Source: Sandaracinus amylolyticus (GTDB lineage: Bacteria; Myxococcota_A; Polyangia; Polyangiales; Sandaracinaceae). Taken from it: a stretch of 64,000 nucleotides of DNA. This document shows, in pieces, positions 15,016-23,041 of the stretch. Under the pieces are notes generated by a model. It ran no database searches. It saw only the letters and a list, made by a program, of their open reading frames with translations, and was not told the DNA's origin. The translations under genes were made by a program, and so were the position numbers. Numbering within the stretch: the stretch's first letter is position 1; every line of letters starts with the position of its first letter. The stretch spans positions 4,092,001 through 4,156,000 of the forward strand of contig NZ_CP070225.1 in assembly GCF_021631985.1 (NCBI RefSeq). The letters are read 5' to 3'.

Positions 15016-16281
15016 ATGTCGAGCACCCACGACGGGTCGCCGCGTCTCAACGCCTTCCGCCCCGTCCCGCGCACCGGCGTGATCTACGTGACCGCGGAGG
15101 CCACGCGCCGCGGCTACCGGCAGGACGATCCGGACTGGTGCAACCTCGGACAGGGCCAGCCCGAGACCGGCCCGCTGCCCGGCGCGCCCGCGCGCGTGAC
15201 GCACGTCGACATCGATCCGGCCGATCAGGAGTACTCGCCGGTGCCCGGGCTGTGGGAGCTCCGCGAGACCGTCGCGTCGCTCTACAACAAGCTCTACCGG
15301 CGCGGCCTGCCCTCGCAGTACAGCGCGGAGAACGTCGCGATCGGCGGCGGAGGTCGCGTCTCGGTCATGCGCGCGTGCGCCGCGGTCGGCGGCGTGCACA
15401 TGGGCCACTTCCTGCCCGACTACACCGCGTACGAAGAGCTGCTCGACGTCTTCCGGCGCTTCACGCCGATCCCGATCCTGCTCGATCCCGAGACCGGCTA
15501 CGACTTCAGCGTGCGCCAGCTGCGCCGCGAGATCCTCGGCCGCGGCCTCGGCGCGCTGCTCCTCAGCAACCCGTGCAATCCGACCGGCAAGGTCATCGCC
15601 GGCGAAGAGCTGCGGGCGTGGGTCACGCTCGCGCGCGAGCTCGACTGCGCGATGCTGATGGACGAGTTCTACTCGCACTACGTGTGGAAGGACGGCGTGA
15701 CGATGTCGTCCGCCGCGCAGTACGTGGAGGACGTCGATCACGATCCGATCGTGCTCTTCGACGGGCTCACCAAGAACTGGCGCTACCCGGGCTGGCGCAT
15801 CTGCTGGACCGTCGGCCCCAGGAGCGTGATCCAGGCGATGTCGAGCGCGGGATCGTTCCTCGACGGCGGCCCCTCGCGCCCGATGCAGCGCGCCGCGATC
15901 GCGCTGCTCGACGAGGAGAGCACGCGCGCCGAGACCGAGGCCATCCACGCGTCGTTCCTCGCGAAGCGCCAGGTGCTGCTCCAGGGCCTGCGTCGCCTCG
16001 GCGTGCGCTTCGATCTCGAGCCCGAGGGCACGTTCTACTGCTGGGGCGACGTGAGCGGGCTGCCCGCGTCGCTGCGCACCGGCGAGCAGTTCTTCCAGGC
16101 CGCGCTCGAGCGCCGGATCATCACCGTGCCGGGCGTGTTCTTCGACGTCGATCCCGGCAAGCGCCGGGGCGGGCGGCCGAGCCGGTTCCAGCACCACGTG
16201 CGCTTCTCGTTCGGCCCCTCGATGCCGACGCTCGAGCGCGCGCTCGTTCGGCTCGGCGAGATGATCGCCGACGCCGCCTGA
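15016..16281 (+). CDS. Class I/II pyridoxal-phosphate aminotransferase
   Basis: A fold-type I PLP enzyme of 421 residues. LGQGQPETG begins the domain, LSNPCNPTGK carries the substrate- and cofactor-binding Asn-Pro-Thr-Gly, DEFYSHYVW supplies the cofactor Asp and Tyr, and the Schiff-base Lys lies in DGLTKNWRYPGWRICW. The C-terminal FYCWGDVSGL and RFSFG segments are also typical. Substrate is not evident. It has its own 124-base leader containing element copy c, so it may be transcribed separately from the SDR. Confidence 0.88.
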   Translation: MSSTHDGSPRLNAFRPVPRTGVIYVTAEATRRGYRQDDPDWCNLGQGQPETGPLPGAPARVTHVDIDPADQEYSPVPGLWELRETVASLYNKLYRRGLPSQYSAENVAIGGGGRVSVMRACAAVGGVHMGHFLPDYTAYEELLDVFRRFTPIPILLDPETGYDFSVRQLRREILGRGLGALLLSNPCNPTGKVIAGEELRAWVTLARELDCAMLMDEFYSHYVWKDGVTMSSAAQYVEDVDHDPIVLFDGLTKNWRYPGWRICWTVGPRSVIQAMSSAGSFLDGGPSRPMQRAAIALLDEESTRAETEAIHASFLAKRQVLLQGLRRLGVRFDLEPEGTFYCWGDVSGLPASLRTGEQFFQAALERRIITVPGVFFDVDPGKRRGGRPSRFQHHVRFSFGPSMPTLERALVRLGEMIADAA

Positions 16282-16318
16282 TCCATCGCCCGCGCGATCG
16301 GCGCTACGCTCGGTGCGC

Positions 16319-17698
16319 ATGGCCCTTCGCTTCGCGCTCGCCGCCGCGCTGTCCCTCGTCACCGCGTGCTGCGTGAGCCCGGTGGAGCCGACGCCGGTGC
16401 CACCCAGCGACCCCTGCGGCTTCCGGCCCTGCTTCGCCGACGCGGGCGGCCCCTTCTTCCCCGACGGCAGCGGACCGTTCCCCGGCGCGTGCGGGCTCAG
16501 CGGCTTCGGCTCGCCCTGCGAGCGCGAGTGCGTCGACGCGCAGCTCACGTGCTTCCGCGAGCGCCACGCGACCGCCGAGGTCGAGCACGAGGGCGGCACC
16601 GCGACGCTGGACGTCGTCGCGTTCCCGAACGGCCTGTGCAGCACGTCGTGCTCGGTCGACGCGGACTGCGGCGAGTGCGCGCGCTGCGTGCCCTACGCGC
16701 TCGCGGGGCGCGCGCGCCTGCAGGGCATCGTCGGCGGAACGGGCGTGTGCCGGCCGCGCTGCTTCTCGTTCGAGTGCGGCGCCGGGTACGCCTGCGATCC
16801 GACGGTCGGCGCGTGCCTCGAGGCGTGCACCGCGGACGAGCAGTGCCGCTTCACGACGATCGACAGCAACGGCGACGGGCAGGACGACGCGCTCGCGTAC
16901 GACGCGGAGAGCACGCTCGTGTGCGCGAGCGGCGTGTGCACCGCCGACGCGGTGTCGGTCGGTCCCGCGTGCTTCGAGGGCTTCGACTGCCCCGCGGGGT
17001 TCGAGTGCCTGCGCGACGCCGCGCACATGAGCACCGGTCAGTGCGGCCGCGTGGGCTGCTCGAGCGACGAGAGCTGCGGCGCGAACGCGGCGTGCATCGC
17101 ACGCGAGGACGGCACCAGCATCTGCACGAACGCGTGCACGCTCGGCGCCGATCGCCCCGAGTTCCGCATCGGCCGCGAGGGCCGCGGCGCGGCATGCCCT
17201 CAGGGCTTCGCGTGCCTGCACCACGGCCCGGGCACGACCGAGGGCGCGTGCCTGCCCGGCTCGTACAACGACGTGCTCGACGCCAACGTCGGCGCGCGCT
17301 GCACCGGCGACCACGAGTGCTACTCGCCGTACGGCCGCGGTCACTGCCTGCGTGCGCGCCTCGGCGAAGCCGACGGCACCTGCGTGGTCGACGACTGCAT
17401 CGCGGGCCAGGCGGACCAGCTCTGGCCCGGCGTGACCGTGCCCGCGCCGACCGTCTGCGATCAGACCGCCGCGACGTGCCTTCCGATCACCGAGAGCCGA
17501 TCGCGCACGCTCTGCGCGCCGACCTGCGCCGTCGCGAACGACTGCCTGCCGGGCTGGGCGTGCGTCGCGCTGCCGGGCGGCGATCGCGCGTGCTTCCCGG
17601 GCTGCACCGTCGACGCCGACTGTCGCTCGGGCACGACGTGCCGCGCCGCCGACGACACACGCTGCGACGGCGCGGACCGCAACTGCGTCTGCGAGTGA
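16319..17698 (+). CDS. Cys-rich surface lipoprotein
   Basis: An exported protein of 459 residues: signal peptide with lipobox LVTAC at about 14-18, then more than 35 cysteines in short spaced groups (CSVDADCGECARC, CTADEQCRFTT, CSSDESCGANAAC, CTVDADCRSGTTC). These resemble the 'C.xDxDC..G..C' repeats common in myxobacterial secreted proteins and are expected to form disulfides outside the cytoplasm. DSNGDGQDD at about 181-189 could bind calcium. The ATG at 16319 was taken over the GTG two codons earlier. No enzymatic domain is recognised. Confidence 0.8.
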   Translation: MALRFALAAALSLVTACCVSPVEPTPVPPSDPCGFRPCFADAGGPFFPDGSGPFPGACGLSGFGSPCERECVDAQLTCFRERHATAEVEHEGGTATLDVVAFPNGLCSTSCSVDADCGECARCVPYALAGRARLQGIVGGTGVCRPRCFSFECGAGYACDPTVGACLEACTADEQCRFTTIDSNGDGQDDALAYDAESTLVCASGVCTADAVSVGPACFEGFDCPAGFECLRDAAHMSTGQCGRVGCSSDESCGANAACIAREDGTSICTNACTLGADRPEFRIGREGRGAACPQGFACLHHGPGTTEGACLPGSYNDVLDANVGARCTGDHECYSPYGRGHCLRARLGEADGTCVVDDCIAGQADQLWPGVTVPAPTVCDQTAATCLPITESRSRTLCAPTCAVANDCLPGWACVALPGGDRACFPGCTVDADCRSGTTCRAADDTRCDGADRNCVCE

Positions 17699-17710
17699 AG
17701 CGAGTCGGGC

Positions 17711-18037
17711 TCACTTCTCCGCGACCGCGTGCGCCAGCCGCGCGGGGCGCGCGACGATCTCGCGATAGACGAGATAGCCGAGCGGCGCGATCGACCCGAA
17801 CAGCGCGGTCCCGATCACCCAGGGCCAGAGCGCGAGCCCGCGCTCGCGCGCGTCCTTCGCGAGCCCGCGCAGGACGAGCACGAAACAGATCACGAGGTCG
17901 ATCAGCATCTGCATGCCCCACGGCTCCTCGCGCGCGACCGAGAGGAACCCGAGGTAGCCCTCCTCGAGCACCACCATCCCGCTGAAGAGCGCGAAGGGAA
18001 CGAGCACGAGGAGCGGCACGATCATCCGGACGTTCAT
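17711..18037 (-). CDS. Small integral membrane protein (DUF2834-like)
   Basis: A protein of 108 residues with three predicted membrane helices: MIVPLLVLVPFALFSGMVV, LIDLVICFVLVLRGLA and LWPWVIGTALFGSIAPLGYL. The arrangement and the GYLGFL / PWVIG...APLGYL segments resemble the DUF2834 family of unknown function. A GGAGG ribosome site precedes the ATG at 18037. It is divergently oriented from the XRE regulator, with 102 bases between start codons, so it is a likely regulatory target. Confidence 0.75.
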   Translation of the reverse strand: MNVRMIVPLLVLVPFALFSGMVVLEEGYLGFLSVAREEPWGMQMLIDLVICFVLVLRGLAKDARERGLALWPWVIGTALFGSIAPLGYLVYREIVARPARLAHAVAEK

Positions 18038-18069
18038 GACGAGCACCTCCGATGCTCCGAACCTGTCGT

Positions 18070-18081
18070 CGTCGCGCGACG
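18070..18081. promoter_or_regulatory. Candidate operator in XRE/membrane-protein divergent region
   Basis: CGTCGCGCGACG is a perfect 12-bp palindrome roughly midway between the two divergent start codons. CG-rich palindromes are frequent by chance at this base composition, so this is a weak candidate for XRE regulator binding. Confidence 0.3.
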
Positions 18082-18139
18082 CGAACCATGACGTGCGAGG
18101 TAAGGACGCTCGGACGCGCCGCGTTCTAGTCTCCGCGAC

Positions 18140-18955
18140 ATGGATCTCGCCCACGCCCGCTTCGGCCCGATGCTCAAGCGCTTCCGCGGCTCGCGCGGCC
18201 TCAGCCAGGAGCGCCTCGCGGAGCACGCGGAGGTCTCGCCGCGCCACGTGAGCTTCCTCGAGAACGGCCGTGCCGCGCCGAGCCGCGAGATGGTGCTCGT
18301 GCTCGCGAGCGCGCTCGATCTGCCGCTGCGCGAGCGCAACACGCTGCTCGTCGCCGCGGGGTTCGCGCCGGTCTACGCGAGCTCGCCGATCGAGAGCGCG
18401 ATGCTCGAGCCGGTGCGCCGCGCGCTCGATCACCTGCTGCGCGCGCACGAGCCGTTCGGAGCGCTGGTCGTCGATCGCGACTGGAACGTGGTGCGCATGA
18501 ACGCGGGCGCGACGCGCCTGCTCGGCTGGGCGCTCGAGGGCATGACCCCGCCTCCCGAAGCACTCGGCAACCTGCTCGTCGCGATCTTCCATCCCGAGGC
18601 GCTGCGCCCGCGCATCGCGAACTTCGACGAGATCGCGAGCGCGATGATCGAGCGCCTCGAGCACGAGCTGCAGCTCGAGACCGACGACACACGCCGCACG
18701 CGCATGACGTCGCTGCTCGGCTCGCTGCACGACGTCCCGCGCGTCGCGCACCCGAGCGCGGGCCCTGCCCTTCCCTTCCTCCCGGTGCGCCTACGCCGCG
18801 GCGATCGCGAGCTGCGCCTCTTCACGACGCTCACGACGCTGGGCACGCCGCTCGACGTGACCGCGCAGGAGCTGCGCATCGAGTCGTACTTCCCGGCCGA
18901 CGCCGAGACCGAGCGCGCGCTGCGCGACCTCGCGGGCGAGACGTTCAGCGCGTGA
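18140..18955 (+). CDS. XRE-family regulator with MmyB-like ligand-binding domain
   Basis: A transcriptional regulator of 271 residues. The N-terminal helix-turn-helix (about 8-65, LKRFRGSRGLSQERLAEHAE then VSPRHVSFLENGRAAPS) is followed by a PAS-like MmyB/MLTR ligand-binding domain (about 95-265) with the diagnostic GALVVDRDWNVVRMNAGATRLL and a late HPSAGPALPFLPVRLRRGDREL segment. Members of this group sense small molecules, possibly fatty-acid derivatives, and often control an adjacent divergent gene. The stop abuts the stop of the carbamoyltransferase with no gap (TGATCA). Confidence 0.88.
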   Translation: MDLAHARFGPMLKRFRGSRGLSQERLAEHAEVSPRHVSFLENGRAAPSREMVLVLASALDLPLRERNTLLVAAGFAPVYASSPIESAMLEPVRRALDHLLRAHEPFGALVVDRDWNVVRMNAGATRLLGWALEGMTPPPEALGNLLVAIFHPEALRPRIANFDEIASAMIERLEHELQLETDDTRRTRMTSLLGSLHDVPRVAHPSAGPALPFLPVRLRRGDRELRLFTTLTTLGTPLDVTAQELRIESYFPADAETERALRDLAGETFSA

Positions 18956-20806
18956 TCACGCGGTCTGCGCGACGTGGAGATCGCGCGAGCGCGACGGGCG
19001 GTCGATCACCACCGCGCGCTTGTCGAGGATCAGATCGTCGAGCACGAGCAGGTCGATCTGCGTGCCGAGGAAGCAGCGGATCGCGTCCATCGGCGTGTTC
19101 ACGATCGGCTCGCCCTTCACGTTGAACGACGTGTTCATGATCACCGGCACGCCGGTGAGCTCGAAGAACGCGCGCAGGATCTCGTGGAAGCGCGCGTTGT
19201 CCTCGCGCCGCACCGTCTGCACGCGCGCGCTGCCGTCGACGTGGGTGACCGCGGGGATGCGCTCGCGACGATGCTCGTGCACCGGCACCGTGAAGAGCAT
19301 GTACGGGCTCTCGCCGCCGAGGCCGCTGAGATCGAACCAGGCATCGGCCTCTTCGATCAGCACGGCGGGCGCGAACGGACGGAACCCCTCGCGCAGCTTC
19401 ACCGCGTGGTTGACGATGTCCTTCATGTCCGCGCGCCGCGGATCGGCGAGGATGCTGCGGTTGCCGAGCGCGCGCGGGCCCCACTCCATGCGGCCCTGGT
19501 AGAAGCCGACGACCTTCCCGTCCGCGATCGCCTGCGCGACGGTGCGCGCGAGGTCGCCGGGACGGCTCGCGCGCACCGCGTGCCGCATCTCGCGCACCGC
19601 CGAGCGCGCCTCCATCGTCGTGTACGAGGGCCCGAGATACACCTTCGCGCGGCGCTCGCGGATCGGCTGCTTCGGCGGCCCTTCGAGGATCGCGTGGTAG
19701 CCGTAGAGCGCCGCGCCCGCGGCGGTGCCCGCGTCGTGCGAGGCCGGCGCGACGTGCACGCCCTCGAACATGCCCGAGCGCGCGATCTTGCCGTTCATCG
19801 TGCAGTTCAGCGCGACGCCGCCCGCGAGGCACAGGTGCTTCTCGCCGGTGCGATCGCGCAGCGTCGCGAGCCAGCGCATCACCGCGCGCTCGAGCGCTTC
19901 CTGCAGCGCGGCCGCGAGGTCCATGTGCCGCTGCTCGATGGGCTCGTCGTCGCGGCGCGGCATGCCGAGCTCGCGCAGCATCGACGACGGGTAGCCGATT
20001 CCCGCGCGCAAGAGCCCGTCGCGCACCACGAGCCACCCGAGCCACTCGGGATCGATCACGAAGCGACCGCCCGCGCCGGTGCGCACCACGCGCTCGAAGA
20101 AGCGGCGATAGCGCGCGGGATCACCGTACGGCGCGAGCCCCATCACCTTGTACTCGTCGCCCGTCTCGAACCCGAGGAAGTACGTGATCGACTGATAGAG
20201 ATAGCCGACGCTGTTCGGCGCGAACGTCTCGTCGACGAGGTGCAGTCCGCGCGCATCGCCGACGAACGCGGTGCTCGAGTGGCTCTCGCCCTGCGCGTCG
20301 AGCGCGACGCACAGCGCGCGCTCGAACGGCGACTCGTAGAACGCGCTCGCTGCGTGCGCGAGGTGGTGCCAGAGGACGCGGTACTTTCCGGTCGGCGGCG
20401 CCCATCCGGTGCGCTCGGCGAACGTGCGCGCGGTGCGCGCGTCGTCGAGCTTCGATGCGCGATGCACGGCGCGCAGACCGCTCACCGCGCCGGTGAGAAG
20501 CGCGCGACCGAGCGGGCTCATGCGCGGCGCGTTCTCCCGGATCATCCCGGGCTGCCACATCCGATCGTGCGAGTGGTAGTAGCAGACGAGATCGAGCTCC
20601 TCGAAGCTGCGCAGCCCCGCTTCCTCGAGGCAGTACTCCATCGCGCGGATCGGGAACGCGCCCGAGTGCTTGTCGCGATCGAAGCGCTCTTCTTCGGCCG
20701 CCGCGACGAGCTCTCCGTCGATCACCAGCGCGGCTGCGGAGTCGTGGCTCGAGCCGAACCTCGCGACGTACCCGTCGAGCCCGCCGTTGTACCCCAGGAC
20801 CTTCAT
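18956..20806 (-). CDS. NodU/CmcH/TobZ-family O-carbamoyltransferase
   Basis: A carbamoyltransferase of 616 residues. The N-terminal Kae1-like domain begins MKVLGYNGG and contains GSSHDSAAALVIDG, AAEEERFDRDKHSGAFP and HHLAHAASAFYESPF (metal-binding His residues). The C-terminal domain has GFYQGRMEWGPRALGNRSIL and MNTSFNVKGEPIV. These enzymes use carbamoyl phosphate and ATP to carbamoylate a hydroxyl on an antibiotic, Nod factor or glycan. No biosynthetic cluster or glycan genes are adjacent, so the acceptor is unknown. The ATG at 20806 was chosen because family proteins begin with this MxxLG motif. Confidence 0.92.
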   Translation of the reverse strand: MKVLGYNGGLDGYVARFGSSHDSAAALVIDGELVAAAEEERFDRDKHSGAFPIRAMEYCLEEAGLRSFEELDLVCYYHSHDRMWQPGMIRENAPRMSPLGRALLTGAVSGLRAVHRASKLDDARTARTFAERTGWAPPTGKYRVLWHHLAHAASAFYESPFERALCVALDAQGESHSSTAFVGDARGLHLVDETFAPNSVGYLYQSITYFLGFETGDEYKVMGLAPYGDPARYRRFFERVVRTGAGGRFVIDPEWLGWLVVRDGLLRAGIGYPSSMLRELGMPRRDDEPIEQRHMDLAAALQEALERAVMRWLATLRDRTGEKHLCLAGGVALNCTMNGKIARSGMFEGVHVAPASHDAGTAAGAALYGYHAILEGPPKQPIRERRAKVYLGPSYTTMEARSAVREMRHAVRASRPGDLARTVAQAIADGKVVGFYQGRMEWGPRALGNRSILADPRRADMKDIVNHAVKLREGFRPFAPAVLIEEADAWFDLSGLGGESPYMLFTVPVHEHRRERIPAVTHVDGSARVQTVRREDNARFHEILRAFFELTGVPVIMNTSFNVKGEPIVNTPMDAIRCFLGTQIDLLVLDDLILDKRAVVIDRPSRSRDLHVAQTA

Positions 20807-21063
20807 CGAAGACCTCGCACGCGCCGCGGAGGCGATGCGCGACGGCGCACCTCCACCCCGTGGCATCCCGCGCGTCTCTCCGTGTGCAGCGCACGTGCCC
20901 TGCTACGGCGGGCCGGGAATCGCGCTGATTTCGCGCGACGCGAGTGCCTCGCTGCTGCCTCATCGCTGCCTCGGGCGAGGCAGGACGCACCGTTGATCCC
21001 ACTCGCGGACCCGTGATCGAGCGAGGCTCGCGGCCTCGGCTCGTCGCTTTTTTCTCAGGTCGG
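20807..21063. other. Divergent intergenic region ahead of dam
   Basis: There is no gene in this 257-base gap between the start codons of the carbamoyltransferase and the adenine methylase. Its last 45 bases contain a terminator-like hairpin with a T-run. The rest shows nothing distinctive apart from GCTGCCTCATCGCTGCCTCG, a short direct repeat. Confidence 0.6.
21019..21053 (+). terminator. Terminator-like hairpin in the dam leader
   Basis: GAGCGAGGC (21019-21027) pairs with GCCTCGGCTC (21033-21042, one bulged G) around a TCGCG loop. Five bases later comes a run of six T residues (21048-21053), rare in this genome. It is on the same strand as dam and 11 bases before its first ATG, with no upstream plus-strand gene to terminate, so attenuation of dam is a possible role. 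Confidence 0.5.
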
Positions 21064-22011
21064 ATGATGTCGGATAGCGTCCGACTCATGCCGACATCCG
21101 CTGCCGTCGCCCGGGTCTCGCTCGTTCGTCCTTCGCTCCCGCACCTCGCGCGTCCTGCCAAGTCGCGCGCGAGCGTCCCCGCGACCCGCGAGGCGTCGCC
21201 CTTCATCAAGTGGGTCGGCGGAAAGGGCAAGTTGCTGGGGCAGCTGCTCCCGCTGCTCCCGCCGGGCGCCGAGCTGATGCGCCACGTCGAGCCCTTCGCG
21301 GGCGGTGCGGCGATGTTCTTCGCGCGTGGTCCTGCGCGCGCGATGCTCTGCGACGTGAACCCCGCGCTCGTCGACACGTACCTCGCGGTGCGCGACGAGG
21401 TCGACGAGGTGATGGCCGCGCTCGAGCCGCTCGCGCAGAAGCACGAGGCCGCGAACGGCACGTACTACGAGGTCCGCGAGCGCTACAACGCGCGCCGTGG
21501 CCTGTCGCGCGCGCAGCGCGCCGCGATGTTCGTCTACCTCAACAAGACGTGCTTCAACGGCCTGCACCGCGTGAACCGCAAGGGCGAGTTCAACGTGCCC
21601 GAGGGCCGCTACAAGAACCCGCGCATCCTCGATCACGACACGCTGCGCGCGGCATCGGCGGCACTGCAGGGCTGCGAGATCGTGAACCAGGGCTTCGAGC
21701 AGCTGCTCGGCACCGCGAAGCCCGGCGACTTCGTGTACCTCGACCCGCCCTACGAGCCGGTCTCGCGCACCAGCAACTTCACGAGCTACGCCGAGGAAGG
21801 CTTCTCGCAGCGCGATCAGGAGCGCCTGCGCGACGTGTACGCGGAGCTCGATCGCCGCGGCTGCAAGCTGATGCTGAGCAACAGCGACGTGCCGTTCATC
21901 CGCGGCCTCTACGCGAAGTGGCGCATCGATCTCGTCGCCGCGCCGCGCGCGGTGAGCTGCGACGCGCGCGGCCGCGGGCTGGTGAGCGAGGTCGTGGTCC
22001 GCAACTACTGA
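21064..22011 (+). CDS. dam: Dam-like DNA adenine-N6 methyltransferase (D12 class)
   Basis: A methyltransferase of 315 residues in the M.EcoDam/M.DpnII (D12) class. PFIKWVGGKGKLL opens the SAM-binding fold, VEPFAGGAAMFF is motif I, FVYLNKTCFNGLHRVN followed by KGEFNVPEGRYK is the target-recognition region, and YLDPPYEP holds the catalytic DPPY. GATC is the usual target of the class. There is no partner endonuclease, so it is an orphan. Start candidates are ATGs at 21064, 21067 and 21088; the first 45 residues are poorly structured. A short inverted repeat, GTCGGA (21069-21074) with TCCGAC (21080-21085), lies between the candidates and would be promoter or leader if 21088 is real. Confidence 0.92.
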   Translation: MMSDSVRLMPTSAAVARVSLVRPSLPHLARPAKSRASVPATREASPFIKWVGGKGKLLGQLLPLLPPGAELMRHVEPFAGGAAMFFARGPARAMLCDVNPALVDTYLAVRDEVDEVMAALEPLAQKHEAANGTYYEVRERYNARRGLSRAQRAAMFVYLNKTCFNGLHRVNRKGEFNVPEGRYKNPRILDHDTLRAASAALQGCEIVNQGFEQLLGTAKPGDFVYLDPPYEPVSRTSNFTSYAEEGFSQRDQERLRDVYAELDRRGCKLMLSNSDVPFIRGLYAKWRIDLVAAPRAVSCDARGRGLVSEVVVRNY

Positions 22012-22091
22012 TCGACCCGCTGAGGAGAGCAGAAAGCCGAAGGGCCCGCTGCATCCACTGCGCTCGAACGAGGAGAGTTTTTCTAAGGAAA

Positions 22092-22254
22092 GCAGGAGGG
22101 TTAGGAAGACCACGTCGATGGGTCTTCCGATCGACCCGCTGCATCCACCGCGCCTCCGAAGGTGAACGATCGATCGCCTTCGGCTGGAGAGCACTGCGGG
22201 ACGCGCCGCGATGACCAGGCGAGCTCGGTGCCGTGGTCTTCCTAACCCTCCTGC
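22092..22254. repeat. Perfect 22-bp inverted repeat with competing inner hairpin
   Basis: 22092-22113 is the exact reverse complement of 22233-22254 (core AGGAGGGTTAGGAAGACC), with similarity continuing outward. Within the left arm, GGAAGACC (22104-22111) can pair instead with GGTCTTCC (22121-22128). The two foldings exclude each other, as in attenuators, but the region could equally be a short mobile element. Confidence 0.7.
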
Positions 22255-22342
22255 TCTCCTGAGAAATTCCCCTTCGCTTCTCCTGAGGGGCGCTCGGCAG
22301 ACGCTGGGCGCCCCGTTCGCGTTCTGGGCGAGAGGTTGCGTT

Positions 22343-22365
22343 AAATGAATATCGGCTCATGATTG
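22343..22365 (+). promoter_or_regulatory. Candidate TetR operator, site 1
   Basis: Immediately ahead of the tetR GTG (22374), AAATGAATATCGGCTCATGA matches site 2 (23008-23030), which precedes the SDR gene, at 17 or more of 23 positions. AT-rich shared sequences in a genome this GC-rich are unlikely by chance. Position suggests autorepression. Confidence 0.65.
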
Positions 22366-22373
22366 GGTGAGCC

Positions 22374-22946
22374 GTGCGACGACGCGACGAAGAGAAGGAG
22401 CGCCGCATCCTCGCGAGCACGCTCGCGCTCGTCGCGCAGCAAGGGCTCGCCGGGCTCTCGATGGAGGCGGTCGCGCGCACCGCGGGCGTCGCGATCGGCA
22501 CCGTCTACATCTACTTCGAGAGCAAGGAAGCGCTGCTCAACGCGCTCTACCTCGAGACCAAACGCGCGTTCTCGCGCGAGGTGTTCGGGCACGCGAGCGC
22601 GACCGAGCCGGTGCGCCCCGCGTTCGAGCGGGTGTGCATCGCGTACATGAAGTACGTCGCGGCGCACCGCGCAGAAGTGCTGCTGATGCAGCAATTCCGC
22701 AACTCGCCCTTCGTGCTCGAGGGGACCCTCGCGGCGTCCGAGGACGCGACCGCGCCGCTCCTCGCGCTGCTCGAGCGCGGCAAGGCCGAGGGGCTGCTCA
22801 AGGACGTCCCGACACCGCTGATGATCGCGTTCCTGCAGGCGACGCTCGCCGAGCTCACCGCGTACGTCGGCAGCGAGCCGAGCCGTCATCATCGCGAGCG
22901 CTACGCCCAGATCGCACGCCTCGCCTGGGACGCGCTGAAAGCCTGA
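22374..22946 (+). CDS. TetR-family transcriptional regulator
   Basis: A regulator of 190 residues. The helix-turn-helix is RRILASTLALVAQQGLAGLS through VARTAGVAIGTVYIYFESKE (about 10-55), the standard TetR pattern ending in YxYFxSKE. The C-terminal ligand-binding domain (about 75-185) begins with PAFERVCIAYMKYVAAH and resembles the TetR_C_11-type region. The start is GTG at 22374. It lies 95 bases ahead of a co-oriented SDR gene; both have near-identical operator-like sites upstream, so it probably represses itself and the SDR until it binds a small hydrophobic ligand. Confidence 0.9.
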   Translation: MRRRDEEKERRILASTLALVAQQGLAGLSMEAVARTAGVAIGTVYIYFESKEALLNALYLETKRAFSREVFGHASATEPVRPAFERVCIAYMKYVAAHRAEVLLMQQFRNSPFVLEGTLAASEDATAPLLALLERGKAEGLLKDVPTPLMIAFLQATLAELTAYVGSEPSRHHRERYAQIARLAWDALKA

Positions 22947-23007
22947 ACCGAACCCGGGCGCGCGCACCGCGTCGATCGCGGTGTTCGCGCCCTCTCGTTC
23001 GCTCCTA

Positions 23008-23030
23008 AAACGAATATCTATTCATGAAAG
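23008..23030 (+). promoter_or_regulatory. Candidate TetR operator, site 2
   Basis: AAACGAATATCTATTCATGA contains the inverted repeat GAATA-TC-TATTC and aligns with site 1 without gaps. It ends just before the GAGGAGG ribosome site of the SDR gene, so binding would block its transcription. Confidence 0.65.
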
Positions 23031-23041
23031 AGGAGGCTCCC

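Larger units (their letters stand above)
22012..22373. other. Structured gene-free region downstream of dam
   Basis: This 362-base gap is noticeably less GC-rich than its surroundings (GAGAGTTTTTCTAAGGAAAG, GAGAAATTCC). It contains a perfect 22-bp inverted repeat, a competing short hairpin, a direct repeat of CCCGCTGCATCCACYGCGC at 22045 and 22135, a GC-rich hairpin (GGGGCGC at 22287, GCGCCCC at 22308), and the TetR operator candidate at its end. Confidence 0.75.

Noticed and set aside
14485-16644. 719-codon antisense frame over the aminotransferase
   Set aside because: The sense strand carries a complete PLP aminotransferase with all motifs. The antisense translation is His/Arg/Ala-rich shadow.
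21064-22011. Restriction-modification system around the adenine methylase
   Set aside because: Neither neighbour resembles an endonuclease: one side is a carbamoyltransferase and the other a TetR regulator.
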